From assembly GCA_018697195.1 (NCBI GenBank), contig CM031857.1:94126617-94190616 (forward strand): a DNA stretch of 64,000 nt. The letters are read 5' to 3'. The notes beneath the pieces were generated by a model that was not told the DNA's origin, searched no databases, and saw nothing but the letters and a program-made list of their open reading frames with translations. Positions 37,393 through 49,895 of the stretch are shown here, piece after piece. Within the stretch, counting starts at the first letter, position 1. The number at the start of each line of letters is the position of its first letter. Source of the DNA: Certhia americana. Taxonomy: Eukaryota; Chordata; Aves; Passeriformes; Certhiidae. Both the position numbers and the translations under genes were made by a program.

Positions 37393-39483
37393 CTCATCTT
37401 ATCATATTTTAGTATCACTTCTTCAGAAAATGATTATTTTCTGTAATTTTCCAGAACTAAAAAAACCCCAGCAATATTGCCTATCTATTCTTTTTCCATA
37501 TGATATGTAAATTGCAAGGCAAAAATTCTTGTCCTCTTGACATCAACAATAGTTTTTCTATTGATGTGAGCAGAAAAAACATTCATGCAACATTTTAAAA
37601 CCAATTTATAATTTTAATCGGCTAGACATATTTTTCAATCAGGCTGAAGTACCTATTAGATTAGAACAGTCATATCAATTTTCTGTTTTCTTTGTACTAA
37701 TGTATAGGCTAAGGTTTGTCAAAAAAAAAAAAATCACAACTTGGTTGCACATCAACAGTAGAATTTCAGAGAGTGCCTAAAGTATCTTTCTTTGACACTT
37801 AAGAAAATATACTTTGTTCTGCATTAAAAATCACTTGTCTGCTTGTCTAATACTCTACCCTAATTTTCCTGCTTCACTACTCAGAGATGATTTTCCCTCT
37901 CCATTTCCCAGTAATAACAAGCACTAACTTCAATTGTTAGAAGTCCTTATTTTAGATCTTTTCACAAAAAGTTATAAGCTTATGAAGGATGCAACAGTTC
38001 ACTGTAGCCTTCCTTATCATCTTTTACTGTGTTGTAAGAGAATATACATATCATGAAATGAAAGTTTTAGTACCATAAAATACAAGAGTGTCAGTACAAA
38101 AGTTGTAATAGTTACCTAGAGACAATTGCGGATGACGAAATACAGATTTTCCAAACAAAGTATGTTTGGTTCAATGTATTTTCAAATAGTTCTGAGACTG
38201 AGACATAGCATTTTCATTTATGATAGTGTTCTGCAGAGCCTTCTGGCCATTGCTGCCTACCCTAACATAGGAGGAATACAGCTAAAAGAAACTGATGGCA
38301 AGTGTGTAAAAATAATGAAGAGGCTTCAGATACTGCATTTTCCATAAATTAATTCCCTGTAATCCATATGTGTTTTCTACAGTTCAACAAATCCTTTAAA
38401 GATGAAAGCTTTAATTTAAAATCAAATAGTATAACAATTGCAAATTTTCTTGTTGCCCAGAACTCTCTATTGATTTTTTTTCCCTTCAGCAGTTAGTTTC
38501 TTCAAAATAAAATAATAACTTATGTTTCTTGAATTTCAATTAGATCCAAGAAAGAGAACTTACCAGGGGAGATATCTGAGAAACCCCATGCATCTTTACA
38601 ATACAAACTCGTTTGAATACCTCTGCTTGCATTGTCTGCTTACATTAAATCTGTCCTTTGGGTAAGATGAAAACAAATAAGAAATGCAAATATGTATTAA
38701 GTTTTGTGTCACTGGCTTACTTCTTTTCATTTCAATAGACATTTCAAGTGAAATTTTACCCAACAGAATAAGACAGCTTACAGACAGGTGTTAGATAGAA
38801 ATTCCATGTCCAAAAGGCATGCACGTACTATACAAGGATTTGGGTTCAGTCTGAGAATTTTTTTTTTTTTTTCTAATGAGACCCTTAAACACTGCATGTT
38901 TTCTTACATAATCCCAGTTTTTGCCAAAATTCAAAGCATTCAAATCTTTGCTCCTTTTCTCTTGCATTTTTGATCATGAGATCAAAATTGGAAAGTCCTT
39001 CCACAGATTTTAAACAACAGTTAGTAGTGGTACAAACGATTTCAAGCCCAGCCTCTCACATTCTCATCTTCACTCTACCTTGACTTTGCATCAGCCAAGT
39101 ATGCTGATCTGTATATTAGCTCCAATACAGAAAAATCGAGTTGGCATCCCACAATTTCTATTCAGAAACACCTAAACACAGAATTATTCTCTTGGGTTTT
39201 TATGATACCTTTGTATATTAGTGAGGGGAAAAATTATATGCTCTGTGAGTTGGTTACAAAACAACATTTGAGCCTCCCAAAGAAATTAAGTTTTGCTGAT
39301 AAATAATATCATTGCAGAAACCTTGCTTGTTTCGTCTAAATTTTTCTGCAACTTATTTGAACTAGAGTTAAGGGAGCACTTTCCCTCAAAACAAGCCTAT
39401 AGTAAAAATAGTCTGTTTAGGCCCCACGTTCAGCATCAGAGAGAAGACTCCAGATCCCATATAAACATCTGAATGAGGACAGG
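37388..39483. other. AT-rich non-coding stretch
   Basis: Only homopolymers (A13 near 37721, T14 near 38860) and unique sequence. No gene called. Confidence 0.65.
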
Positions 39484-39745
39484 TGTCATGGTATTCCCAA
39501 CTTAGTGTTCCTACTGAAACACCTTAATGCTATGCTGCACACTCACTTCTCCCTGTCCCCTCCCCCAACAGCAGGATGGAGAGGAGATTGGGAGACATAA
39601 AGAGGTAAATATCACAGACTGAGACAAAAACAATTTACTAGAAACAGCAATGAAATAAGAAACTCAACAATACAAACAACAATGCTTAAAGTGCACAAGA
39701 CAAGTGAGCGATTCACACATAATTGCTCACAACATAGGACTCTGT
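39484..39745 (-). mobile_element. ERV LTR fragment (3' end of an avian LTR)
   Basis: The plus strand starts TGTCATGGTATTCCC, so the minus strand would end in ...CATGACA, a proper LTR terminus. It continues with 'actcacttctccctgtcccc', a purine-rich 'aggatggagaggagattggg' segment, an A-rich stretch with 'caatttactagaaacagcaa', and 'aagtgagcga...aattgctcac'. This order is familiar from bird LTRs of ERVL type. The rest of the LTR (its U3) is absent or too diverged to follow past about 39745. Class assignment is by recognition only. Confidence 0.55.
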
Positions 39746-41861
39746 GCTACCCAACCTAACATTTCTCTGGATATCTCTTTGATATGTTTAATTTCCTTTC
39801 TGTGTGTTCTTGCTACTGTGTTATAAGAAAAAGTTAGCTGCCAGATATTTCAATAAACACTTATATGAAGTCAATGAAGAATATTTAAATTTTTTATATA
39901 TTCTCTGTGTTTTCAGGGAATAGACAGACTACATCTAATCTCGTGCATTTTGTTACCTTCTTGAGGTGAATAAGTTTCTTCTACTTCTGTTAGCCAACAG
40001 ATGGATCAGAACTAATTTGAACATGGTTGGCTCACTATACATGCACAGCTTTTTATGGTTTTTTACCATCTTTGTACTCATTTAAGTGGTTAAATGAAAA
40101 AAAAAAAAAAAATTTGCTTTTCACAAGTTCATGTTTGTTTTGTCCACAGCAGATATTACAAGAAATTTCTTGTATTTGTTCTTTTGCATTTTTTCCCAAT
40201 TTTTTCCTTCCTTCCCATGAAAGAGGGGAAGTGAGTTTCTCAGTAGGAGTTTGTTTAGTAAAAAATCTGTTTAGTAGCCAAAACTCATCCATCACAGCAT
40301 GAAACTACTGAAGCAAAGAAGATTTTCCTTAGTAGCTCAATTCCCCAGTCTAGAGAAGAGACAACTTTAGGGTGACATCCATCTAAGCTTCACCAAAAGA
40401 GAGTGTTTTGGATTTAATGTCATCAATTAATGCAGGCTGTATCATTGCTGATTAAGTGGCACATTTTCTTATCTTATTTTATATACTCTCTGTCAGAAAA
40501 CTACTGCATTTAAAGCAAAGGAGCGTAATCATTTGAAGAATGTAGTAATAACATATAAATCAGCATACTAGTAGAGAGACTTATACAAAAATTTTAGCAG
40601 CAATCTTTTAACAATTATAATAATGAGGTTTACAGTGGATTTTACCAAAAAAACCCCACCAAACCAACCAACCTCAAAAAAAAACTATACAAACAAAAAT
40701 TCCAGGTTGTAAATACAGAATTTTAAACAGAATTAGCTGTGATATTCATGTAACTGGGAAAAATCAGTAGAAAAATATGTAGTACAACATGCTTTTCCAA
40801 GTCCCTCCATTTGTCTAAAATTACATTCTTACAGGTAAGAGGCTCTTGCTATGGTTCCTTTTGGTGCTTTACTCCCAAATTCTTCTGCTCTTGAATTTGA
40901 TTTTCACAAAATTTGACAAGCATGTAAAGTTAATTAAAGCCTAATAAAGAGAGTAAGAGGAAGGACCCTGTAGGATTGGAGCCTCATGAGATAAGGTTGT
41001 TCTATTGATAGTGTTAACAAAAAAAAAAAAGTAAACCCCAAGTAATTCAATTTCACTCTTCATGTGCATTCTCTGAAAGCTCCGTAATTGATCAGAAGGA
41101 TTTATATAACTCTGATTTAAATGGAAAGGGAAACACTACAGGTCATATCCTGTGGATCAAAAGCTTACTTGCCTGGAGCAAACTTTCACACCATTTGAAA
41201 GAGGTACTTAGCCCTGGTGTTAGCCAGGGGACATTGGGAGTGTTTGACTAGAAAACACAAAACTGTAAAGCCCCATATTCCTCAGCAATGCAAATGAAAA
41301 AAGTCAGAACAGACAAATGTCAAGCCTGCAAGGTCACTGGACCTTAGCCCTGAATCAGGGAATGACATTAGAAAAAAATAAAGGTTTTTATGCACAAACT
41401 GTTTACACAGGACAGTCTTTTATACTAATCAAGACATTTCAGATATGTTCACTACAAAGTTTGAGGTAACCAACAGAATGGGTCCTCAGGCAAGCAGCTG
41501 CGTATAACCAGTGGAACAATTGAAGGATATGGCAGTGCAAGACATTGGTTTAGATTAAATTGCTGTTTACAGCTCCATTAATCAAAGGTTTGTCTGAAAT
41601 TTAGGTGTTAAATAGATCCTACATCATTGGTGAAGCACATAGCTCCAGTTAAGCAGAGAGATTTGATAAAATATTACATCAAGCTTACAGAAAGATGATC
41701 AGCAACCCAGGAAAAGACTGAGATAAAGAATTCCTAGTCATCGTTTCTTTACGCCTGTTTTTGCAACACGTGCATTTTGTTCTCATATGGCAAAAACCAG
41801 CTTATACACAATACTCTCAGAGTAGGGGGAGTGGTATAAAAGCATCAGATGAATAGCAGAC
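39746..41861. other. AT-rich non-coding stretch
   Basis: Poly-A at 40098-40112 and A12 near 41019. No gene, RNA gene or recognised repeat. Confidence 0.65.
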
Positions 41862-41863
41862 TG

Positions 41864-42797
41864 TCTCAGTTTAAAATGTTTATATAGGGTGGAGACTCCA
41901 AAATGAGTTACCTCCTTTTTAGCTTTAACCACTCTCCTTTCCCAATAAGGAGAGACAGATGCGAGAAGATATAAGTAAAAAAAAAAAAAAAAATAAAAAC
42001 CAGCCACTTACTAAAAAAGAAATTGCAACAGCCAAGATAAAGCAAAAACTAAGGTAAGCATTCAAAGGTGCTGAGATGCATGGTCCCCTGGGAACAACAA
42101 AAGAAGATAGCACGCAAGCCCCCTCTCTCCTCCCAAATTGGTGGCCAACATAGCAGCCTGTGTGGCCCAGAGGACAATTACAAGATGGCAGAGAAGCCCC
42201 ATACTCTAGACCATGTGGCCAAGAGAGAGAACCAAGGAAAACAGCACAGCAACTGAGCCTCTGAGGTTCCAGAACTCCCTCCTGCCCCAAACAACAACCA
42301 ATACAGAACAGGGACAAAACAAAAACATGGAAGAACTAATTTTTGTCCAAAATGAGGGAATGATTTTTGGGCCTTTGAAAGAAACTTCCCAGATGTTTTA
42401 GCACCAACCCTGCCCCCAGCAGCTGGAACTTGCATAGAGGGTGGACACCCAAGTTCCCACTGTGGTGCAGACGCTGTGGGCAGTAACCGGAACTGATGAA
42501 GTGGGCTCCTCCTGACTCCCCAACAAATGGAAGGTGGCAGCAGCAGTGAAGGCATTGCAAAATTCTTCAAAGCCTGGAGAGAGCAGAAGACCTTCTGCCT
42601 TGTGCCACCTCAGCTTCTCAGGTTGTGACTTTGGCTTGGCCTAAAGCCACCACTTGGGGCGCCCAAAGAGAACAAAAGAGCTTGCTGAGTGTGTGTCCCC
42701 GATTTTTAAAGGGATGCCACACCTCCTCCTTCCCATGAACTGGGGTAAAACATTCCAGTTCTGCTTCAGGCCTGAGTCTTTAAGGGACAGTAAAACA
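41864..42797 (-). mobile_element. LTR-like element of about 930 bp (candidate TSD GACTG)
   Basis: A compositional block much richer in G and C than its flanks, bounded by GACTG at 41859-41863 and 42798-42802. On the minus strand it would start TGTTTTACTG and end in AAACTGAGA. If the canonical CA end is preferred, the boundary shifts by 2 bp to TGTCTC at 41862 and the flank match drops to GAC. It contains 'tttttaaagggatgccacac' near 42696 and a GGGCGCCC palindrome near 42657. The open frames of about 130 codons on the minus strand at 41925-42317 and 42178-42570 have no recognisable domain and are what stop-poor GC-rich DNA yields. The minus strand is chosen from the TGTT start. I could not place a TATA and poly(A) pair with confidence. 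Confidence 0.5.
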
Positions 42798-43237
42798 GAC
42801 TGGATGATGTAGAAAAGATATTTTTTTTAGAATAGATATTTTTGGTCACCTAGGCCACCTAGGACATAGATGTAAATAGAAATTTATATCTAGCTAAACC
42901 CCTAGCTAGATTCAAACAAACAGATAAACCAAAAGAAAAAAATACAGACCAAGGAGATCTGGAATATAGATAAACCATAGCATATAAGAATATAGTGTAT
43001 ATACAGTATTACAGTGAAATCTCCCATGGGCTTCCTGGGAAATGCTAAGGCAGTGTTGCATCTCTGGATAAAAGCCAGCTCTAAAGTGTGTAGACAGAAT
43101 TAGAAAAACCGAGAACCAACCAGCCTTGAAAGACACCATTTCATATAAAAATCTGGAAAAGTACATAGAGATTTTGACAAGGGTTTACTGAGTCTCACAA
43201 TGAATCCTTAGAAGAAGCAGGGTATTTACAGCTTCAG
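42798..43237. other. Non-coding DNA between LTR-like element and CR1
   Basis: AT-rich, with a duplicated 'ggccacctagga/gtcacctaggcc' word near 42845-42865 and repeated 'tagctaaaccccta' around 42890. No gene seen. Confidence 0.55.
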
Positions 43238-43600
43238 CTAGGGGGGTTGGAGCGCATGGCATATCAGGAAATCTGAGAGAACTGGGTTTAGTCAGCCTGA
43301 AGAAGCATGAGTTAAGGGGACGTCTACTTGTTTCCTTTTACTACATAATGACTGCTCATAGAAAACACAGATAAAAAAAAATTCAGAAGTGCACAGCAAA
43401 AGACTTGGAGGCAAAGAAAAATTGCAGTAAGGGATATTCTATTTGAAAATAAAGAAATTAATCTTCACTATGATGCCAGCCAAATACTGGAATGGGCTGT
43501 CCAGATGGGATATGGAATCTTCACCCTTGGAGGTACTGAAAACCCAGCAGTATAAGGCACTGAACAGCCTCATCTGTCTCTGTAGCTGGAACAAAATTTG
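43238..43600 (+). mobile_element. Old CR1 LINE fragment
   Basis: 'gggttggagcgcatggcata', 'gtttagtcagcctgaagaag', 'ccaaatactggaatgggctg' and 'ttcacccttggaggtactga' are the expected CR1 blocks in order, with many substitutions. The terminal part and octamer are missing. An older subfamily than the copy at 22456-22892. Confidence 0.78.
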
Positions 43601-43811
43601 AAGCTGTCACTGCCTTGGCTTTCAAAGCTCCTCCCCCTCAAATTTAATCTGTTTCTCAGAAATACAAGGGTAAAAAGGTGAAGATGCAAAGAAAGCATGA
43701 AGAGTCAGGAATCATATATGTTGAAATGAGTAAGAGTAAGAAATAAACAAACACAATGAAAAAATTCCTGGTAAAAAAACAACCAAACAAAAAACTAACA
43801 AATTCTTAACC

Positions 43812-43954
43812 TTGAGATTAGCTCAGTTAGTTAAGATCATAGTGCTAATAACACCAAGGTCAGGGTTCAATCCCCATGTGGACCATTCCTTAAGAACTGG
43901 GCTTGATGATCCTCATGGGTCTCTTCTATCTGGGAATATTCTGTGATTCCATGC
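43812..43954 (+). mobile_element. tRNA-Ile-derived SINE with CR1 tail (TguSINE1-like)
   Basis: The head (43812-43885, 74 nt) aligns along its whole length with a tRNA-Ile(AAT): A-box-like TTAGCTCAGTTAG at 43818-43830, anticodon loop CTAATAA at 43845-43851 with AAT at 43847-43849, B box GGTTCAATCCC at 43864-43874, and a 3' end GGACCA at 43880-43885. The tail (43886-43954) reads 'ggcttgatgatcctcatggg' and ends 'attctgtgattccatg', the CR1 3' end through which CR1 reverse transcriptase would prime. This head-tail design is that of TguSINE1, known from songbirds. Acceptor-stem bases are mutated (CTTGAG instead of a pairing stem), so it is a retroposon copy and not a working tRNA gene. Confidence 0.85.
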
Positions 43955-44701
43955 CTACGCATTTCAGAGTACCTTTTAAAGGAATTGTTTAACCCACTTA
44001 CAGGATAGATTTTTATGTTGAGATAGACCTTTAGATTTTAGTTTAGTGCGTCTCAAGTAACATCAGTATTCTTTATCTACAATTTCTTATCTTTAAGGCA
44101 AGATTGCTAAGGACTAAAGAGTGCTTTGGAAATATTAATGACTGCATCTGTAAGACATCTCTGTAAAGAAGGTGGTGTTAACCTTTGTAAAGCAAAGATT
44201 CTCCTCCTTCCATAGCAGCTCTATAGCTCACCACTTGTAATACTGCAGCATGCCTTTTACTTCTATTTTGTAAACCCACACCCTTCCTCTCTTTGTCTCC
44301 TGTTGCAGTCTTGTACACCAGGATCTAAAGTGCTCATGCCCTCATCTCCCTGGGTTCACATAAAGCTTAGTAGATAACAGTAGCAATTGCTAATAATTTA
44401 CAGCCAACAAGATTAAATAGCCAATAAGAATGGATCATATAAAATTTATGCACAAAACTTACTATCCAGTGAGAATATGCAACCTCTGCACTCTCTCAAA
44501 GTATTTTTCAATCAATGCTATCAGCATAATGAGCAAGAGCAGCCAGTAGACTGCTAAAATCCACAAATTATGAAGAGTACCTACAAGAAAAAAACACTCT
44601 TCTGTGGGGATCATAGTACATTTGTTTCCAGCAGGACATTGCAGAACATTTTTTCTTTGAGTTCTTGGAGTTTTTGCTTTTGACTTGAGTTTGGTTTTCA
44701 A

Positions 44702-44890
44702 TTTTGAGGGGTTTTTGTTTGTTTGTTTGATTTTTGTTTGGTTGGTTTGTTTTTCAGTGTTTTTTCAGTGTTTGTTTCAGTTGTTTTTTCTTTCTTTGGT
44801 TATTTTTTGGTTGGTCATTTTGTTTATTTCTTTGCTTGGCATTATGGTTTGATTTGGTTTGGTTTTCTGGGAGGTTGGGGGGACTAACCA
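44702..44890. repeat. GT/GTTT-rich low-complexity block
   Basis: Imperfect GTTT, GGTT and TTTTTC units over nearly 190 bp. The plus-strand frame through it (44734-44925) is a Phe/Leu/Cys/Trp run caused by base composition, not a membrane protein. Confidence 0.85.
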
Positions 44891-47550
44891 GGGAGGCAGT
44901 CCCCAAAACTAACCTAGGCAGTTAGGTTCAATGCCTGTCATCAGGTATAGATATTTTTGGTCCTCTCCATATCTCCATCTTTTCTATAAAAGTAAGAAAT
45001 AAATGTGTGTTGTATTAGCAAATAGCAGAGGAACTAATCAACTGTCTTTAACATTTTATAATTGTTTTATAAGAAAGAAACTAAATAAGATTAGCTCAAA
45101 CAGATGAGTTTAATGCTCTTTGAATAGGTGTTAGTCTATCTTGAGTAACTATAAACTTTCTAGAAGCTTGTTCCACACCCTGATTTTTCTTAGAGCTGTA
45201 CATTTATTATTTAACATGAAATAAAATAATTTCTCTTTTTTTTTTATAGTCTTTAGCCTGACCTCTTTCTGAAATAAATTTCAGTAACTAATGGCAAAAT
45301 TTTTAATTAAAAAATCTTATGCTCTCAATGACTGCTTTAGAGTTTAAGAGAGCAAAAATCTTCATTGCTACCTTCACAGCTAAAAAAGAGATTCACCCAT
45401 GGACATAATAAAAATGGACATAATATGTGGACATAATAAAAATATCAGATTGATTATTGTGAACATAAGGCACACCATATGAATTGTGTATTAAAAACAT
45501 ATTCTAAAATATGATTGTGTTCTTGTATGGAAATCAATAACAATTAGAACTGAAAGAATATGTTTGGGGTTTTTTTATCAGAGACTTATTTTATAGATGG
45601 CCTGTTAAGCTGCAATGGAAAATAACACCACCATTTCAGGAAATGTAGTGTAGAGACTAATTATTCTTTTTTACCAACCATAAGTTTTCATCTTACATAA
45701 TGTTTTGTAGATTGAATATTTGCCTTGTGTTTTTTTATAAGAGGTATTTCTTTCTATTTCTCTTTCAGTAAGTTGAGCTATTCTCTTTTGACATCCTCAA
45801 ATTTTATTGCTATTGAATCCTTATATTAATAACCAAGAGAGTTTTTGTCTGCTTAGGTTTTTGGGTTTTTTTTGGGTTTTTTTTGTAGTGAAGAGTACCT
45901 GGAACACCCGTTAACTTGGATGGACTGCTTAGCCATGGACTGCTTTCAGACTCCTGAACTAAACATATTTCCATCAGAAAGATTTTACAAATTTTGATAT
46001 AGAAAATGAAATTCCCTGGACTTTTAAAAACAGAATTTCAAGGGCCCTCGCAGGCCCTTCTTATTACACAGTTTAATGTATATCTTGGTAGCTTAGAGAA
46101 GTTGTGGTGCCCAAGACCTTCAGGCATTCTATTTACCTTAAAGCAAAAGCTTTAAGAAAACTCAGGAATCCTGTACCAGTCTGAAAAGATCACAGCTCCT
46201 GGGAGCTGGACTAATAACTGAGAGAAAAAAATGCAGTATTTCCATGATCTATACCATGATCTTATTTCAAAAACATACACATATATTGTTCATCCTATAC
46301 ATATACACATATATTTATATAGCATATTGACTTATATTTAGTAAGGATGATTATTTTGTGTCCCTCTCTGGGCAGTTTGTTTCCATTGATATCAAATGAT
46401 ATCTTGCATATAGACAAATCAAACAGAATAGAAAAGCAGAGTTTTAAATTTACACACTTGCTCAAATCTGAGAGACCCCACCCTGATGCAAATAACTTTA
46501 ACTCTTAAAACATTTCTATTCTTGAAAGGTGCTGTGAGTTTCCTACCCCCATATGTAACAATTTGTAAGAACTGCTGTATGACTTTTATAGGATATAGTT
46601 CAGTGATCATATCCCTGCCAAATATGCCATTCAAGCCTCAGGCATGGTTGTATCTGCTCTTAACTTTATCTTTCCTAACATCGGCATAACTCAGCTCAAC
46701 CCCTCTTCCATACTGCAGTGCCAGATCAGTGCTAAGTGCCCCCTTTCCCTTCATTTGTCCTTACTGATACTTGTGCATTAGACTGCTCTCCAGATGAACC
46801 TGGACTCTCTTCAAACTCTGTGATTCATTAAAATCAAAGACATCAGCATGAGCCACAGAACACAGGCACATCTGCTGAATAATCACGTTTTGAGCTCAAC
46901 TATGTGAACTTGCCTTGGGCTATTGCAAAGCATGGCTCTTGATGATGAATAATGGGAAGAGAAAGAGTTGTCTAGATAATACTAGTGTAGCTGAGATACA
47001 CAAGTATTACTCATAGATTTATTAGTGTAGTCAGTCAGTGGTCAACAGAGAAAGGAATTCCAGATATAGAGCAGATTTTCAGCCTGGAAATTCAATCCAC
47101 ATCATTCATTTTGCTATAATGTATCTCATTTCTCCATTTCAGGAAATCTGCTTCCAAATTTGGTTTATTACCACAGGTCAAAATGTCAGACAGTATGAAA
47201 CAAACTACTATGCAGACAAGACACTTTAGCATACAATAAGCAAAGTTAACCAGCAACAGCTTAATATCAGTCCTATTGGCTTCTCATACTCTGGCAGCTG
47301 AGTCCGTCCCTGAATGACTGTTTAAGTGAGTTTTCCCCCAAAAGTACAATCCTAAATTGTATAATCCATGAATTCAAGGCACTTAGAAGCTGTTGCTCTG
47401 GCTGTTAAATCAGTTATCACACAGATGTTGAAATAATAGGGTGAACATTTGAAAAGAAACTGTACTGCTAGAAGCTGGAAAAATCAATAGAAACGTTACA
47501 AAATGCAATGTTCGTTGTGGGGGTTTTTCCAAACTCGAATGACTTCATAT

Positions 47551-47576
47551 AAAAAAAAAAAAAAAAAAAAAAAAAA
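47551..47576. repeat. poly-A tract (A26)
   Basis: The longest A homopolymer in the window. No recognisable retroposon body lies to its left. Confidence 0.92.
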
Positions 47577-49689
47577 GAGCAATGGGGTCATTTACACATT
47601 CAAATTATTTTGCCATTTTTAATGTAAACAAATGCTAATGAATTTGGTAACATGTTATTTTTTAAGTTATGTCGTGTTGTCTGCTGGACTCTGCGCTCAT
47701 TTCTAAGACATCATTTGTATTCTTGTTCTGTTGAGAAGAGTTAACAAATCTAATTTAGCCTGGAGCAATTGTTTCACTGTTCCAGTTCAGTGAGAAGTTT
47801 TAGGTTTGGAAACTAAATTAGATTTTGGGAAATATAAAGTCCAAATACTGAACATAACAAATGATCATTCTGTGGTACACAGCTATCTAGTAAGAAAAGC
47901 TCTGAAAAGGATATTCAAAAAGTTTCTCTATATTGCAAACTAAAAAAAGCCCAAATTTGATCAGTATCACCAACTCTGTCTATAACAAACCTTCAGCAAA
48001 ATGACTCTTGGATAAGTTACTGGAGCTATTGGTTAATCATGGAAACATAATGTACTGAAACTGTATTTATACTGTTTGCATAGGATGGTTGTTTTATTCA
48101 TTGGTTGAATTTTGTCAGAGATCTCAAAATCATTTGGTAGAATAGTACTTTCTAGAAGGTTTACTAGGAAACATCTTTATGGAAATTGGTCAGTCTAAAA
48201 TGCATTGCCAAGTATCCAACTTCATTTATCAGAAATCAAACCAACTTCTTTCACCTGTCTGTTCACGTATGAAATATCCTTGTGAAGTTCTGTAGTGAGA
48301 GAGAGGGTTTTTTAACACTGGTTCCTACAATTTCCTGAGACATTTGACCAGAAGCTTTCAGGTACTTTCTGAAAAACATTGAAAAAAAAAGCAACAAGTG
48401 AAGAATGAAAATTATCTGCTTCTTACTACACTTCCTAAAGGGTGTTTTATGATCTTAGATGAGATACCTATGTGAAAAGACATCAAATTTTTGGTAGCAA
48501 AAGTTTAATATCGACCTACTAATGATTCAGTGAAAATTGTGCTGAAATTTATATTCTGTAATCTAAATAAAAATGTGTAAGTGCATAACAGAGGAAAAAT
48601 TAAAGGCTTGGTACGGTGGAGATTTTCAATCTTATAGTCAGTCTGAGGGACTGATGGAATACTGTGTCTCATAAGCCGCAAATATCTAGTTAAACTATCA
48701 GTCAAGGATGTGGTAAGTTCCCTTTATGAGTTCCTCATCCTACCACTATAGACCTGAGCAAAAACATCCTCTGCAATGCAGCTGTGAATCTGAAGGGGGA
48801 AAAACCCTTTTATAAAGTATTAAAAGTTGCTAAATACTAAAACATATTTGTTCCAGCAAGAAGCTTAAACCCTCACAGATAGTGCAATTTTAAAATAATA
48901 CAGATTCATAGATTTAATTTGTTTGGTTAGGTTTTGATTGTTTAATTTTTGTTTATTTTTCCAGAGAGTATTCTCCTAAATTAAATATAAGGTACTTGCA
49001 AGACCTAAGGAAAAGGTCATTTATGTTCATGTATGGAAGAATGTATCTGCTACAAAATTTATGATGGATACCAGTTATAAGATGAGGAAGAAATCTATTC
49101 CACAGGAAAATTTCTTGGCATACATACCTCCAGATTAAAATATAATGAAAAGATAAATAATAATGACTAGAATTCCGGATAAGCCTTGATTTGAAATAGT
49201 GGGAGTTTTAAGGTTGATTCAAATGTTCCATTGATGATGAATGAAACAGTTTGTTCATTTGTTCTTTGTACTGAAGATCCCTGAAACTTAATCCTACAGT
49301 TGCAGTCATTTCAGAATTATTAAGCCTGGAGAAGTGCAGTCAAGCTGAAAGTGGAATTCTAAAAGTTAATAACTTATAAGTGGTTTTAAGATTAAGAATT
49401 ATATTTGCATAAATCAGTAATTATATGAGATAGTAAAATCTTATATAAAATTTTAAGGGATTACTCTTTCTTGCCTGTGGAATTGCCAAGTGTGTACATT
49501 AGTTTTGAAATGCAGCCTAAGCATTGACAATCTTACTAAAACTTCTGATTCTTGACTCCAAAAACTTCATCTTTCCTATTTTTTTAAAGAAGCAGGACAC
49601 TTTAAGTACAGCCTAGAATAATTTCATTGGTCTATCATATTTCAAAAATCATGACAAATAAACAAAGTCACCAGCATCTGAAGAAAGGG

Positions 49690-49895
49690 AGTGTCACATT
49701 CATTTTTTAGAAGGTTAATAAGGAGGATCCTGGTTAATACTGACCAGTCAGCTTCACCTCTGTCCTCTGAGAGCATGGAATAGATCCTTCTGGAAGATGC
49801 ACCAAAACATATGGAAGACAGGGAACTGATAAGAGACAGTCAATATGGCTTTGCCAAGGGCAAATCATACCAGACTAATTCAGAGGCACACTCTG
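49690..49895 (+). mobile_element. CR1 reverse-transcriptase remnant
   Basis: A fragment from the interior of CR1 ORF2, not the usual 3' end. From 49811 the plus strand encodes MEDRELIRDSQYGFAKGKS, the CR1 form of the conserved RT segment just after fingers motif 'PVSL'. Upstream, 'ctgaccagtcagcttcacc' at 49741-49759 keeps the PVSF part in another frame. Frame changes and lack of flanking CR1 sequence show that it is a decayed relic. Confidence 0.8.

Larger units (their letters stand above)
43955..49685. other. AT-rich non-coding stretch
   Basis: Holds the G/T-rich low-complexity block at 44702-44890, a duplicated 'ggacataataaaaat' word at 45399-45445, and A26 at 47551-47576. No gene or recognised transposon. 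Confidence 0.65.

Noticed and set aside
42650..42680. tRNA-Lys-type primer binding site at the GGGCGCCC motif
   Set aside because: It has an extra G relative to the TGGCGCCC core and lies inside the LTR-like block on the plus strand, not next to an LTR 3' end.
43812..43885. Functional tRNA-Ile gene
   Set aside because: The acceptor stem no longer pairs and the sequence continues into a CR1 tail, so it is the head of a SINE copy.
44734..44925. Small hydrophobic protein
   Set aside because: The frame is produced by a GT/GTTT low-complexity block; Phe, Leu, Trp and Cys codons follow from composition.
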